Origin: Rhodobacterales bacterium 56_14_T64
Lineage (GTDB): Bacteria > Pseudomonadota > Alphaproteobacteria > Rhodobacterales > Rhodobacteraceae
Direction of reading: 5' to 3'
DNA: 64,000 nucleotides
Assembly: GCA_002162795.1 (NCBI GenBank)
Contig: MAAY01000062.1
Coordinates: forward strand, 41,551 to 105,550
The position numbers and the translations under genes were made by a program. Shown here piece by piece: positions 44,542 through 51,948 of the stretch. The notes under the pieces are model-generated. The model worked only from the letters and a program-made list of their open reading frames with translations, was not told the DNA's origin and did no database searches. Each line of letters starts with the position of its first letter. The stretch's first letter is position 1.

Positions 44542-45020
44542 TAGGAAGCCTCCCGCATGTCAGCAGCCGTATCCATTACGGCGCGAATGATTTTGTCATA
44601 GCCAGTGCAGCGGCACAGGTTGCCTGCCAGCCAATAACGGACTTCGGTCTCAGTTGGATCGGGGTTCTTTTCCAGCAGAGACTTGGCGGCCACCAGGATG
44701 CCCGGGGTACAAATCCCGCACTGCAAGGCCGCGTATTCGATGAATTTTTTCTGCAATGGGTGCAGTTTCTCTCCGGTCGCCATGCCTTCGACGGTGGCAA
44801 TGTTTTTGCCTTCAGCCTCGACCCCTAGCATCAGGCAAGAGCAGACCAGCCTGTCGTCTACGGTGACGGAACAGGCTCCGCAATCACCGGTGCCGCAGCC
44901 TTCTTTGGCGCCGGTTAGGTTCAGACGGTCGCGCAGCACATCCAGCACGGTTTCACGCGGATCACAGAGGTATTCGACATTTTCGCCGTTGACCGTGGTG
45001 GAAACGTGGATCTTCTTCAT
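44541..45020 (-). CDS. Molybdenum hydroxylase small [2Fe-2S] subunit
   Basis: 159 residues with two [2Fe-2S] clusters. The plant-type cluster ligands are in GCGTGDCGACSV plus the later Cys of LVCSCLML, and the second cluster in LQCGICTPGI and NLCRCTGYD. It passes electrons from the Mo centre to FAD. Overlaps: 4 bases (ATGA) with the FAD subunit upstream and 1 base with the large subunit downstream. Length is normal for CoxS-type proteins. Confidence 0.95.
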   Translation of the reverse strand: MKKIHVSTTVNGENVEYLCDPRETVLDVLRDRLNLTGAKEGCGTGDCGACSVTVDDRLVCSCLMLGVEAEGKNIATVEGMATGEKLHPLQKKFIEYAALQCGICTPGILVAAKSLLEKNPDPTETEVRYWLAGNLCRCTGYDKIIRAVMDTAADMREAS

Positions 45021-45886
45021 GTGTTTTCTCCCTGCGCACGCGCATAGGCGATCTTGGCGGCGCGTTTTGCCAGAACTCCGGCGACATGGGTGCGGAACTC
45101 GACGGTGCCGCGTTTGTCAGAAATAGGATTACAAGCGGCTGAGGCGGCTTTGGCCAGTTTGTCCAGAGCGCCGTCGTCCAATGCGCTGCCGATGATGGCA
45201 TCAGCGGCTTCGGGGACCAGTAATACAGTGGGAGCAACTGCGCCAAGGGACACGCGTGCCTGCGTGATGATGCCGTTGCTGTCCAGTTCTACGTTGATTG
45301 CGCAGCCAACCACCGCGATGTCCATCTCGGTACGCGGGATGAACCGCAGGTATGCGTCGCCGGCATTTGATCCGCGGGCCGGAATGTGAACCGCCGAGAT
45401 GACCTCGCCCTGGACCAATGATGTGCGACCGGGGCTAACCGGGATATCGGCAACTGGGACCTGACGAGTGCCCTGTGGGCCTGTCACCGAAACAGATGCA
45501 CCTGCGGCGACCATGGCAGGAACTGAATCCGCGGCGGGAGACCCATTGCACAGATTGCCGACCAGAGTGGCGCGTCCCTGGACCTGCGTTGATCCAATCA
45601 GGTCCATCGCTTCAACCAAGCCAGGCCAGTCTTGGCCTAACTCTTTATGCTCGCGCATTTCGGCACCGGATACGGCAACACCGATGGTCCAGCCTCCGTC
45701 GTCTGACCGCGATATGGCCTGGACGTTGGGGATCTTTTTGATGTCAATGAGCGTGTCTGGTGTGGTGATGTCGGCACGCAATTGTACCAAAACATCGGTT
45801 CCACCGGCCAGAAACCGGGTTACTCCCGTGGCTTCGGCGGCTAGTGCAGCAGCATCCTCAAAACTTGTTGGGCTGTGATATTGCAT
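45017..45886 (-). CDS. Molybdenum hydroxylase medium FAD subunit
   Basis: 289 residues, CoxM/FAD_binding_5 family. The FAD site shows RFLAGGTDVLVQL near residues 22-34 and TLVGNLCNGSPAADSVPAM in parts near 107-125, with the C-terminal CO_deh_flav_C domain. The ATG at 45886 (MQYHSP) follows GAGGAG; the open frame upstream would add 23 unlikely residues. Gene order FAD - Fe/S - Mo is the same as in cox operons, but motif evidence in the large subunit does not support CO oxidation. Confidence 0.92.
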   Translation of the reverse strand: MQYHSPTSFEDAAALAAEATGVTRFLAGGTDVLVQLRADITTPDTLIDIKKIPNVQAISRSDDGGWTIGVAVSGAEMREHKELGQDWPGLVEAMDLIGSTQVQGRATLVGNLCNGSPAADSVPAMVAAGASVSVTGPQGTRQVPVADIPVSPGRTSLVQGEVISAVHIPARGSNAGDAYLRFIPRTEMDIAVVGCAINVELDSNGIITQARVSLGAVAPTVLLVPEAADAIIGSALDDGALDKLAKAASAACNPISDKRGTVEFRTHVAGVLAKRAAKIAYARAQGENT

Positions 45887-46006
45887 AAATGCTCCTCGGC
45901 TCTCTTTTGGATGGCTAATTTCCCAGAGCGTGAGGATAGGCGGGCAGGCAGGCAAGGTCCATCGGTACTACGACATGCCAAAGAATTATTTGACGCAAAC
46001 GGCTGA

Positions 46007-46216
46007 TTAGCGCGCGCGCATGCCTCGTTCGTGGGCCGCGGTCAAAATCAGATCCCATTTGCGCGGGGTCGAGCGAAATTCCGGCTCTACGTCAAACATC
46101 AACGGAACGCCGGGGCCGCGTGGTACAGAACGGGCGGCTATCGACACGCAGCGCTCTAGAGACCAGAAACAGTCAATTGTCGGGTTTTCAGATATTACTT
46201 GACTTAAATATGTCAC
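46007..46216 (-). pseudogene. Possible C-terminal remnant of a lost gene
   Basis: The minus-strand frame ends at 46007 and its last 45 codons look like real protein (RSVPRGPGVPLMFDVEPEF, then PRKWDLILTAAHERGMRAR), with coding-type GC bias. Upstream the DNA becomes AT-rich and the frame has no ribosome site or sensible N-terminus. I do not recognise the family. A gene whose front was deleted is the likeliest reading. Confidence 0.35.
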
Positions 46217-46249
46217 CGCGACGTCTCCACAATATTTTGCCCATAAATG

Positions 46250-46279
46250 ATTGGGCGGCGTATAATTGGGCGGTTTATA
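46250..46279. repeat. Two-copy 15-base direct repeat
   Basis: ATTGGGCGGCGTATA at 46250-46264 is followed at once by ATTGGGCGGTTTATA at 46265-46279; 13 of 15 positions agree. It may be a replication slip or a pair of regulator sites in the leader of the TRAP operon. Confidence 0.5.
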
Positions 46280-46752
46280 ACGAGATATTAGTGTTTTGTC
46301 ATGCTTGAAGTTGAAGTGTGGTGCCGACGGAGAGATATCCTTGGCCAGGACACAACCTATTATCGTTGTTAAAAGGTGTAATGGTTTGATTTAGACCAGT
46401 ACTTTTTCCTGCAGTGACGCAAGAAAACCGCGTTAAAAAATGGCAAAATCATAAATTACATTTCTGCATGTTCCGCGGCACTCGCTGTCGCTAGGGAAGC
46501 CGAGCGTCACGTTTAACGGGGAAAGTTTCGCAGTCCTTGTCAAATGAGCAAAAATGACCCGTCTGCGGCCTGCGGCATAAATGCGCACCCTTGACTTGAG
46601 CATGGGTCGATGGAACCGTCTGTCTGGATCGGGGACTGAATAAAAATCAGGCTTACCACACCATATACTGGGTCTGCTGAGGTTGCTGCTCTGCAGAATA
46701 GATAAAGCCTGTGATCCTGATCAGAACGTAAAAAAGTGGGAGAGTTTATATC

Positions 46753-47718
46753 ATGACAATCACAAAATTGACCGCAGGCGCGTTGCTGGCCGCCTCGTTC
46801 ATGGCACCTGCAGCGATGGCTGAAGAGTTCATCACCATCGGAACCGGTGGCGTAACTGGTGTTTATTACCCAACTGGCGGCGCAATCTGTCGTTTGGTGA
46901 ATAAGGGCCGCAAAGAGCACGGTATTCGCTGTTCTGTCGAATCAACTGGTGGTTCAGTCTACAACATCAACACCATCCGCGAAGGCGAGTTGGAGTTTGG
47001 TGTGGCGCAGTCCGATTGGCAGCACCATGCGTTCCACGGCACGTCCAAGTTTTCTGACGCTGGTGCGTTTGAAGGCCTGCGCGCTGTATTCTCGGTTCAC
47101 CCTGAGCCCTTTACCGTTGTTGCACGTGCCGATGCAGGCATTACCAACTTTGATGACCTCAAAGGCAAACGCGTAAACATCGGCAACCCAGGTTCCGGTC
47201 AGCGCGGCACAATGGAAGTGCTGCTGGAAGCCAAAGGCTGGGGCATGGATGCCTTTGCTCTGGCAACCGAGCTGAAGGCTGCCGAGCAGTCCGCTGCTCT
47301 GTGTGACAACCAGATCGATGCAATGGTTTACACCGTTGGCCACCCGTCGGGTTCGATCCAGGAAGCCACAACTGCCTGTGACTCGGTATTGGTTACCGTT
47401 GACGGCGACGCTGTGACTGGCCTGATCGATGACAATGCGTTCTACCGCACAGCGACCATTCCAGGTGGCATGTATCGTGGGTCGGATGCAGACACCATGA
47501 CATTTGGTGTTGGTGCTACTTTTGTGACTTCGGATGCTGTTTCGGAAGAAGCTGTTTACACAGTTGTTAAGTCGGTCTTCGAAAATATCGATGCATTCCG
47601 CAAGCTGCACCCAGCATTTGCCAACCTCCAGCCTGAGGAAATGGCAACTGCAGGTCTGTCCGCTCCGCTGCATGCCGGCGCTGCAAAGTACTACAAAGAA
47701 CAAGGCTGGATTGAATAA
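46753..47718 (+). CDS. TAXI-family TRAP transporter substrate-binding protein
   Basis: 321 residues, exported. Signal peptide at residues 1-23 (AGALLAASFMAPAAMA). The TAXI mark is FITIGTGGVTGVYYPTGGAI, directly after the signal; later KGKRVNIGNPGSGQRGTMEV and a terminal YYKEQGWIE. It binds the ligand and hands it to the fused permease encoded next. TAXI ligands include glutamate and similar anions in the few known cases; the ligand here is unknown. GGGAGAG stands before the ATG. A hairpin separates it from the permease gene. Confidence 0.94.
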   Translation: MTITKLTAGALLAASFMAPAAMAEEFITIGTGGVTGVYYPTGGAICRLVNKGRKEHGIRCSVESTGGSVYNINTIREGELEFGVAQSDWQHHAFHGTSKFSDAGAFEGLRAVFSVHPEPFTVVARADAGITNFDDLKGKRVNIGNPGSGQRGTMEVLLEAKGWGMDAFALATELKAAEQSAALCDNQIDAMVYTVGHPSGSIQEATTACDSVLVTVDGDAVTGLIDDNAFYRTATIPGGMYRGSDADTMTFGVGATFVTSDAVSEEAVYTVVKSVFENIDAFRKLHPAFANLQPEEMATAGLSAPLHAGAAKYYKEQGWIE

Positions 47719-47737
47719 TCCAACTATTGTGATACGG

Positions 47738-47758
47738 CGGGGCGCTTTTGGCGCCCCG
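47738..47758 (+). terminator. Hairpin between TAXI binding protein and permease genes
   Basis: CGGGGCGC (47738-47745) and GCGCCCCG (47751-47758) form an 8-pair stem with loop TTTTG, then TTTC. Its place between the two genes of one transport system suggests partial termination that leaves more binding protein than permease. Confidence 0.65.
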
Positions 47759-47832
47759 TTTCACGTCTCAGGGGGACTTGGGCGTCAAAATCAAGGCCGC
47801 GTCCAAACGACGGCCATTAGGGGAGATTATCC

Positions 47833-50442
47833 ATGACATCTGATGTTCATGAAAATCGGCCACTTACCGAAGATGAATTGCAAGATCTGGTGTCCTCCTC
47901 GGACGCTGGCGCGAGGAACCCACCGGGGTCGATCGGGCTGTTTCTGGCAATTGTCGCGGTAATCTGGTCGGTGTTCCAGGTCACTTTGGCCTCACCATTA
48001 TCCAATGTTTTGTTACCCGGAAGCGTGGTCAACAATTCGCGGCAAATCCATTTGGCCTTTGCTATGTTCCTGGCTTTCACGGCCTATCCGGCACTGAAGA
48101 GCAGCCCGCGTAATTTTGTCCCGGTGCAGGACTGGCTGATGGCTGTAGGCGGTGCATTCATCGCTCTGTATGGCTACATTTTTTACCAGAAAGTTGTGGC
48201 TTCGGGCGGCTTGGCCGACAACGTAGACAAGTGGTTTGCGTTGGCTGGCTTGGTGCTATTGTTTGAAGCTGCGCGCCGTGCGTTAGGCCCAGCAATGGCG
48301 ATCATCGCGGTGATATTCCTTGGCTATGTCTTCTTCGGCTCGTCTGAATGGCTGCCGGACGTAATCCGCTGGAAAGGCGCCAGCTTGAAAAAGGCGATGA
48401 GCCATATGTGGATCACCTCGGAAGGTGTGTTTGGCATTGCGCTGGGTGTCTCGACCAAATTTGTGTTCTTGTTTGTGCTGTTTGGTGCGCTGCTCAGCAA
48501 AGCTGGAGCAGGTAACTACTTTATCAAGATGGCCTTTGGCGCACTTGGGCACCTGCGCGGTGGCCCGGCCAAAGCGGCTGTGGTTGGATCGGCTGCGACT
48601 GGCCTGATTTCAGGCTCGTCGATTGCCAACGTGGTGACAACAGGAACATTCACCATTCCACTGATGAAGCGCGTTGGGTTCTCCAATGAACAGGCTGGTG
48701 CGGTCGAGGTTGCCTCGTCCGTCAATGGTCAGATCATGCCACCGGTGATGGGGGCTGCGGCCTTCCTTATGGTGGAATACGTCGGCATTTCTTATGTCGA
48801 GGTGATCACCCATGCGTTCCTGCCGGCAACGATTTCCTATATCGCACTTGTCTATATCGTGCATTTGGAAGCTGTGAAGCGCAATATGCCTACCCTGGGC
48901 AACCGAGTGGTTTCTATGGGTAGAACTATTGGCGGCATGGCGTTGTTCTTCGCCGGTTTTGCTGCGCTGTGTTATGGTGTGCAATATCCAGTGCAGTTGG
49001 TGGCCTACTTGATGCCGGGGGTATCTAACCTAGTAATGTCGGCGCTGGTCGCTGCGACTTATCTGGGCCTATTGTGGGTCGCATCTGGGGTCGAAGATCT
49101 AGTGCCGGATGATCCAAATGCCAAAGTGATCGAACTGCCGGTGGTGAGCGAGATCTACAAAGCTGGCCTGCATTACCTGCTGCCAATCATCGTGTTGGTC
49201 TACTTCCTTATGATCGAACAGAAATCGCCTGGATTGTCCGCGTTTTGGGCCACGGCGCTGCTGTTTGTAATCTTGCTGACGCAAAAGCCGATCAAGGCCT
49301 TCTTTCGCGGTGAAAGCGAAACCGCCAACGCCTTTAAAGAGGGCTTGGTAGACCTTTGGGACGGCTTGATCGAAGGCGCGCGCAACATGATCGGCATCGC
49401 GCTGGCCACTGCTACGGCAGGTGTCATCGTTGGTACCGTGACCCTGACTGGTATTGGCCAGGTGATGGCAGATCTGGTCGAGTACATGTCCGGTGGCAAC
49501 TTGATCCTGATGCTGGTGCTGGTTGGATTGCTGTCGCTGATTTTGGGCATGGGACTGCCGACCACTGCCAATTACATCGTTGTCAGCTCGCTGATGGCTG
49601 GTGTGGTGGTAGAACTGGGCGCGCAATCCGGGTTGGTGGTGCCGCTGATCGCGGTGCACCTGTTTGTGTTCTACTTTGGCATCATGGCGGATGTGACACC
49701 ACCTGTGGGGCTTGCCAGTTTTGCAGCCGCAGCGGTGTCAGGTGGCGATGCAATCAAAACCGGTTTCATTGCCTTCTTCTACAGCCTGCGTACCGTGGCA
49801 CTGCCGTTTGTGTTCATCTTCAACACCGATCTGTTGTTGATCGATGTGACGTTGATGCAAGGTATCTTGGTGGCAATCTCGGCCAGTATCGCGATCCTTG
49901 TGTTCACGGCTGGTACCATGGGCTACTTCCTCACCAAATCGCGCATCTATGAAAGCTTCGCGCTGGTGTTTGTGGCCTTTGCCTTGTTCCGACCTGACTA
50001 CTTTATGGACCGGCTGATGCCTGCCCATACCGAAGTCGCGCCGACAGAGCTGGTACAGGCATTGAATGCTGCCGAGCCGGGAACTGAATTGCGCATAGCT
50101 GTGCAGGGTCCGGATTTCGACAGCTCCAAGGTCAAGTCGACCACTCTGGTGATGTCGATCGAGGGCGAGGGGGACGGGCAATCTCGTGCTGACGCCTACG
50201 GCTTTATGCTGATCGAGGCAGATGGCCTAATGACACTGGAAGAGCCGATGTTTGGTACCCCGGTGTCAACCAAGATCGATAGCTTTGATTTCTACGGTGA
50301 TGAGCCGGTGCAGATCATCTCGATCCAGGTGCCTGCCGAGCAGTTGCCCAAGGAGCTGGTGTTCCTGCCTGCACTGCTATTGCTGGCCCTTGTGGCCATG
50401 CTGCAGCGCGGACGTGCTAGCAAAGAAGGAGTACCAGCATGA
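47833..50442 (+). CDS. TRAP transporter fused permease (TAXI type)
   Basis: 869 residues with the small (DctQ) and large (DctM) permease parts in one chain. An N-terminal soluble stretch of about 35 residues is followed by about 16-18 membrane segments, with DctM features such as SGSSIANVVTTGTFTIPLMKR (quoted in part), FGIMADVTPPVGLASFAAAAVSGGD in pieces near 614-638, and GLPTTANYIVVSS. The C-terminal part after about residue 710 resembles the soluble DUF3394 extension, ending with a last hydrophobic segment (LVFLPALLLLALVAML). Uptake is sodium- or proton-driven in this family. Confidence 0.93.
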   Translation: MTSDVHENRPLTEDELQDLVSSSDAGARNPPGSIGLFLAIVAVIWSVFQVTLASPLSNVLLPGSVVNNSRQIHLAFAMFLAFTAYPALKSSPRNFVPVQDWLMAVGGAFIALYGYIFYQKVVASGGLADNVDKWFALAGLVLLFEAARRALGPAMAIIAVIFLGYVFFGSSEWLPDVIRWKGASLKKAMSHMWITSEGVFGIALGVSTKFVFLFVLFGALLSKAGAGNYFIKMAFGALGHLRGGPAKAAVVGSAATGLISGSSIANVVTTGTFTIPLMKRVGFSNEQAGAVEVASSVNGQIMPPVMGAAAFLMVEYVGISYVEVITHAFLPATISYIALVYIVHLEAVKRNMPTLGNRVVSMGRTIGGMALFFAGFAALCYGVQYPVQLVAYLMPGVSNLVMSALVAATYLGLLWVASGVEDLVPDDPNAKVIELPVVSEIYKAGLHYLLPIIVLVYFLMIEQKSPGLSAFWATALLFVILLTQKPIKAFFRGESETANAFKEGLVDLWDGLIEGARNMIGIALATATAGVIVGTVTLTGIGQVMADLVEYMSGGNLILMLVLVGLLSLILGMGLPTTANYIVVSSLMAGVVVELGAQSGLVVPLIAVHLFVFYFGIMADVTPPVGLASFAAAAVSGGDAIKTGFIAFFYSLRTVALPFVFIFNTDLLLIDVTLMQGILVAISASIAILVFTAGTMGYFLTKSRIYESFALVFVAFALFRPDYFMDRLMPAHTEVAPTELVQALNAAEPGTELRIAVQGPDFDSSKVKSTTLVMSIEGEGDGQSRADAYGFMLIEADGLMTLEEPMFGTPVSTKIDSFDFYGDEPVQIISIQVPAEQLPKELVFLPALLLLALVAMLQRGRASKEGVPA

Positions 50443-50870
50443 GTAAAACCATTCTTTGTGCTGTCGATCTTGGCAATGCCGAGATCCTCAATAAAGTGCT
50501 GGTCCAGGCGGCAAAACTGGCTGACCTGGACGACGCGCAATTGGACGTGGTGACGGTTCTACCCGATTTTGGCGAAAGCTGGGTTTCGGGGTTCTTTGAG
50601 GAGCATCACCACGAAAAAGCAGTCAAGGAAACCTCGGCGCGCCTGCGTGAGGTTTGTGAGAATATGCTGGGAAGTGAGCGGAATGCCAAGGTCCGCCATC
50701 TGGTTGCCACCGGCACGGCCTATCAGGAAATCCTGAAGACTGCCAAAACGGCTGGGTCTGACCTGATCGTTATCGGGGCGCATAAGCCGGATTTACAGGA
50801 CTACCTGTTGGGGCCAAATGCTGCCCGGGTGGTCCGGCATTCCGCATGCTCGGTCTTTGTGGTTCGTTGA
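50439..50870 (+). CDS. Universal stress protein (UspA family)
   Basis: 143 residues, one Usp domain. N-terminal KTILCAVDLGNAEIL and the ATP-type G-x2-G-x9-G(S/T) motif, here IGAHKPDLQDYLLGPNAARVVRHSACSV in parts near residues 111-138. It overlaps the permease stop by 4 bases (ATGA), so it is part of the TRAP operon. A UspA partner (TeaD) tunes the ectoine TRAP system in Halomonas by binding ATP; a similar regulatory role is inferred here. Confidence 0.9.
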   Translation: MSKTILCAVDLGNAEILNKVLVQAAKLADLDDAQLDVVTVLPDFGESWVSGFFEEHHHEKAVKETSARLREVCENMLGSERNAKVRHLVATGTAYQEILKTAKTAGSDLIVIGAHKPDLQDYLLGPNAARVVRHSACSVFVVR

Positions 50871-50876
50871 AACAAA

Positions 50877-50902
50877 CTAGGGGCGCCTTTGGGCGCCTCT
50901 AG
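50877..50902. terminator. Shared terminator of the TRAP operon and the Att-like operon
   Basis: CTAGGGGCGCC (50877-50887) pairs with GGCGCCTCTAG (50892-50902) with one G-T pair and loop TTTG. On the minus strand it is followed by TTTGTTT. It overlaps the end of the minus-strand gene and lies 7 bases after the UspA stop. Confidence 0.75.
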
Positions 50903-51948
50903 TCATATCCAGTCATTTCCAAATAACCGTGTCCCGTGTGGCTGCCGGAGATAGTGACTGGGCCCTCCCAATAGGGGAACGACGTTCCCATCCAGCTTTG
51001 ATCGTTAATGGCTTGAATGGTCGCAGAGACCCCATGCTCTGGCAATTTAATTTGCCATTGAACCGGAATAGTTCGCCCTTCAACTTCACTGTAAGTCAGC
51101 GGTTGAGCCTGGAACGCACCAGGCAATAGCGGCTTTGAACTGCCATCAGCAGCGATCCATGTGCCCGAGCTGTAATCGCCACTGTCGCCGCGCAGGATAA
51201 ATCCCATCAGCTTTTCGCCACTGTCAAAGCTCAGCGAGAACCAGTCCCAGCCGCTTTGGTCATCCGCCAGTGGTTGGCTCGACCATTCGCGATCCAACCA
51301 GCCTTGCCCGTTGACGATTACCGCACCATCCGGAAGTGTCAGTGTGCCGGAGATGTCATAGCGGGGTTGCGAGTAATAGTAACTGGCCTGTCCACCCGAA
51401 GATTTTACCGAATATCCAGCATCACCATGCAGCACCAGTGGGCCCTGCGCCTGCATCGACAAGTCGTAGGCAAAATCGCTACCGCTGGCGGTGAGGGAGA
51501 GTTGATTCAACGTCGGATCGGTGCCGAGCATTTCCCAATTGTCGATCCAGGCCGCGAACGGCTCGGCAGTGACGCCCGCCTGGCCAATGCCACCGCGGGC
51601 CAGGCGCTCGGCATAAAACTGATGTTTGGGCGTGGTGAGGCCGGCATGTCCCATCCACAGTTGCGGGCTGGACCAGCCAGTGTCTTCGCCGGGGCTAATC
51701 GCGCTGCGAAATAGGGTCCATTGCACGCCGTAATCATGCCCATCATCATCTTTAAGGTTGGCTGTCAAATACCACCATTCAATGCGAAAGTTTGGATGGG
51801 GGCCGTGATCAGCCGGAAAATTCAACCCATAGCCTTTCTCTGGGATAGCAAAACCATCTGCTTGGCTGCCAAGCCCTGCAAAGCCTTGCGCCGAGGCGAA
51901 GCACGGCAGGCAGATGATTACCGTCGCAACAATTGATCTAACGCTCAT
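50899..51948 (-). CDS. Exported lipocalin-like protein (AttH/CrtC family)
   Basis: 349 residues from ATG 51948 (MSVRSIVAT). Signal peptide to about residue 22 (IICLPCFASAQ). Two lipocalin-like modules follow, with FRIEWWYLTANL, the WMGHAGLTTP strand and the WLDREWSSQPL motif of the AttH/CrtC superfamily. In Agrobacterium attH lies with ABC transporter genes attEFG, the same arrangement as here. The name CrtC (carotenoid hydratase) should not be read as a carotenoid role without carotenoid genes nearby. It overlaps the permease gene by 11 bases. Confidence 0.88.
   Translation of the reverse strand: MSVRSIVATVIICLPCFASAQGFAGLGSQADGFAIPEKGYGLNFPADHGPHPNFRIEWWYLTANLKDDDGHDYGVQWTLFRSAISPGEDTGWSSPQLWMGHAGLTTPKHQFYAERLARGGIGQAGVTAEPFAAWIDNWEMLGTDPTLNQLSLTASGSDFAYDLSMQAQGPLVLHGDAGYSVKSSGGQASYYYSQPRYDISGTLTLPDGAVIVNGQGWLDREWSSQPLADDQSGWDWFSLSFDSGEKLMGFILRGDSGDYSSGTWIAADGSSKPLLPGAFQAQPLTYSEVEGRTIPVQWQIKLPEHGVSATIQAINDQSWMGTSFPYWEGPVTISGSHTGHGYLEMTGYD

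Larger units (their letters stand above)
45887..46752. other. Gene-poor region upstream of the TRAP operon
   Basis: 866 bases with no intact gene. The first 150 bases after 46000 are GC-rich and coding-like on the minus strand; the rest is AT-rich. It includes a direct repeat at 46250-46279 and the leader of the TAXI binding-protein gene, where GTGGGAGAG lies before the ATG. TTGACT at about 46592 has no well-placed -10 partner. Promoters for both flanking units must lie here. Confidence 0.4.

Noticed and set aside
42289..45886. Carbon monoxide dehydrogenase (coxMSL) assignment
   Set aside because: Gene order fits, but the large subunit has AYRAPGAP in place of the CODH active-site loop with CSFR, so CO oxidation is not supported.
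46250..46279. Start of a CRISPR-like array
   Set aside because: Only two adjacent 15-base units with no spacers and no cas genes in the window.
46120..46308. 62-codon plus-strand frame across the direct repeat
   Set aside because: The WAxYN repeat in it is only the translated DNA repeat; no ribosome site and mixed base composition.
50899..51948. Carotenoid 1,2-hydratase (crtC)
   Set aside because: Only superfamily-level similarity; no carotenoid or photosynthesis genes nearby, while the ABC neighbours fit the att arrangement.
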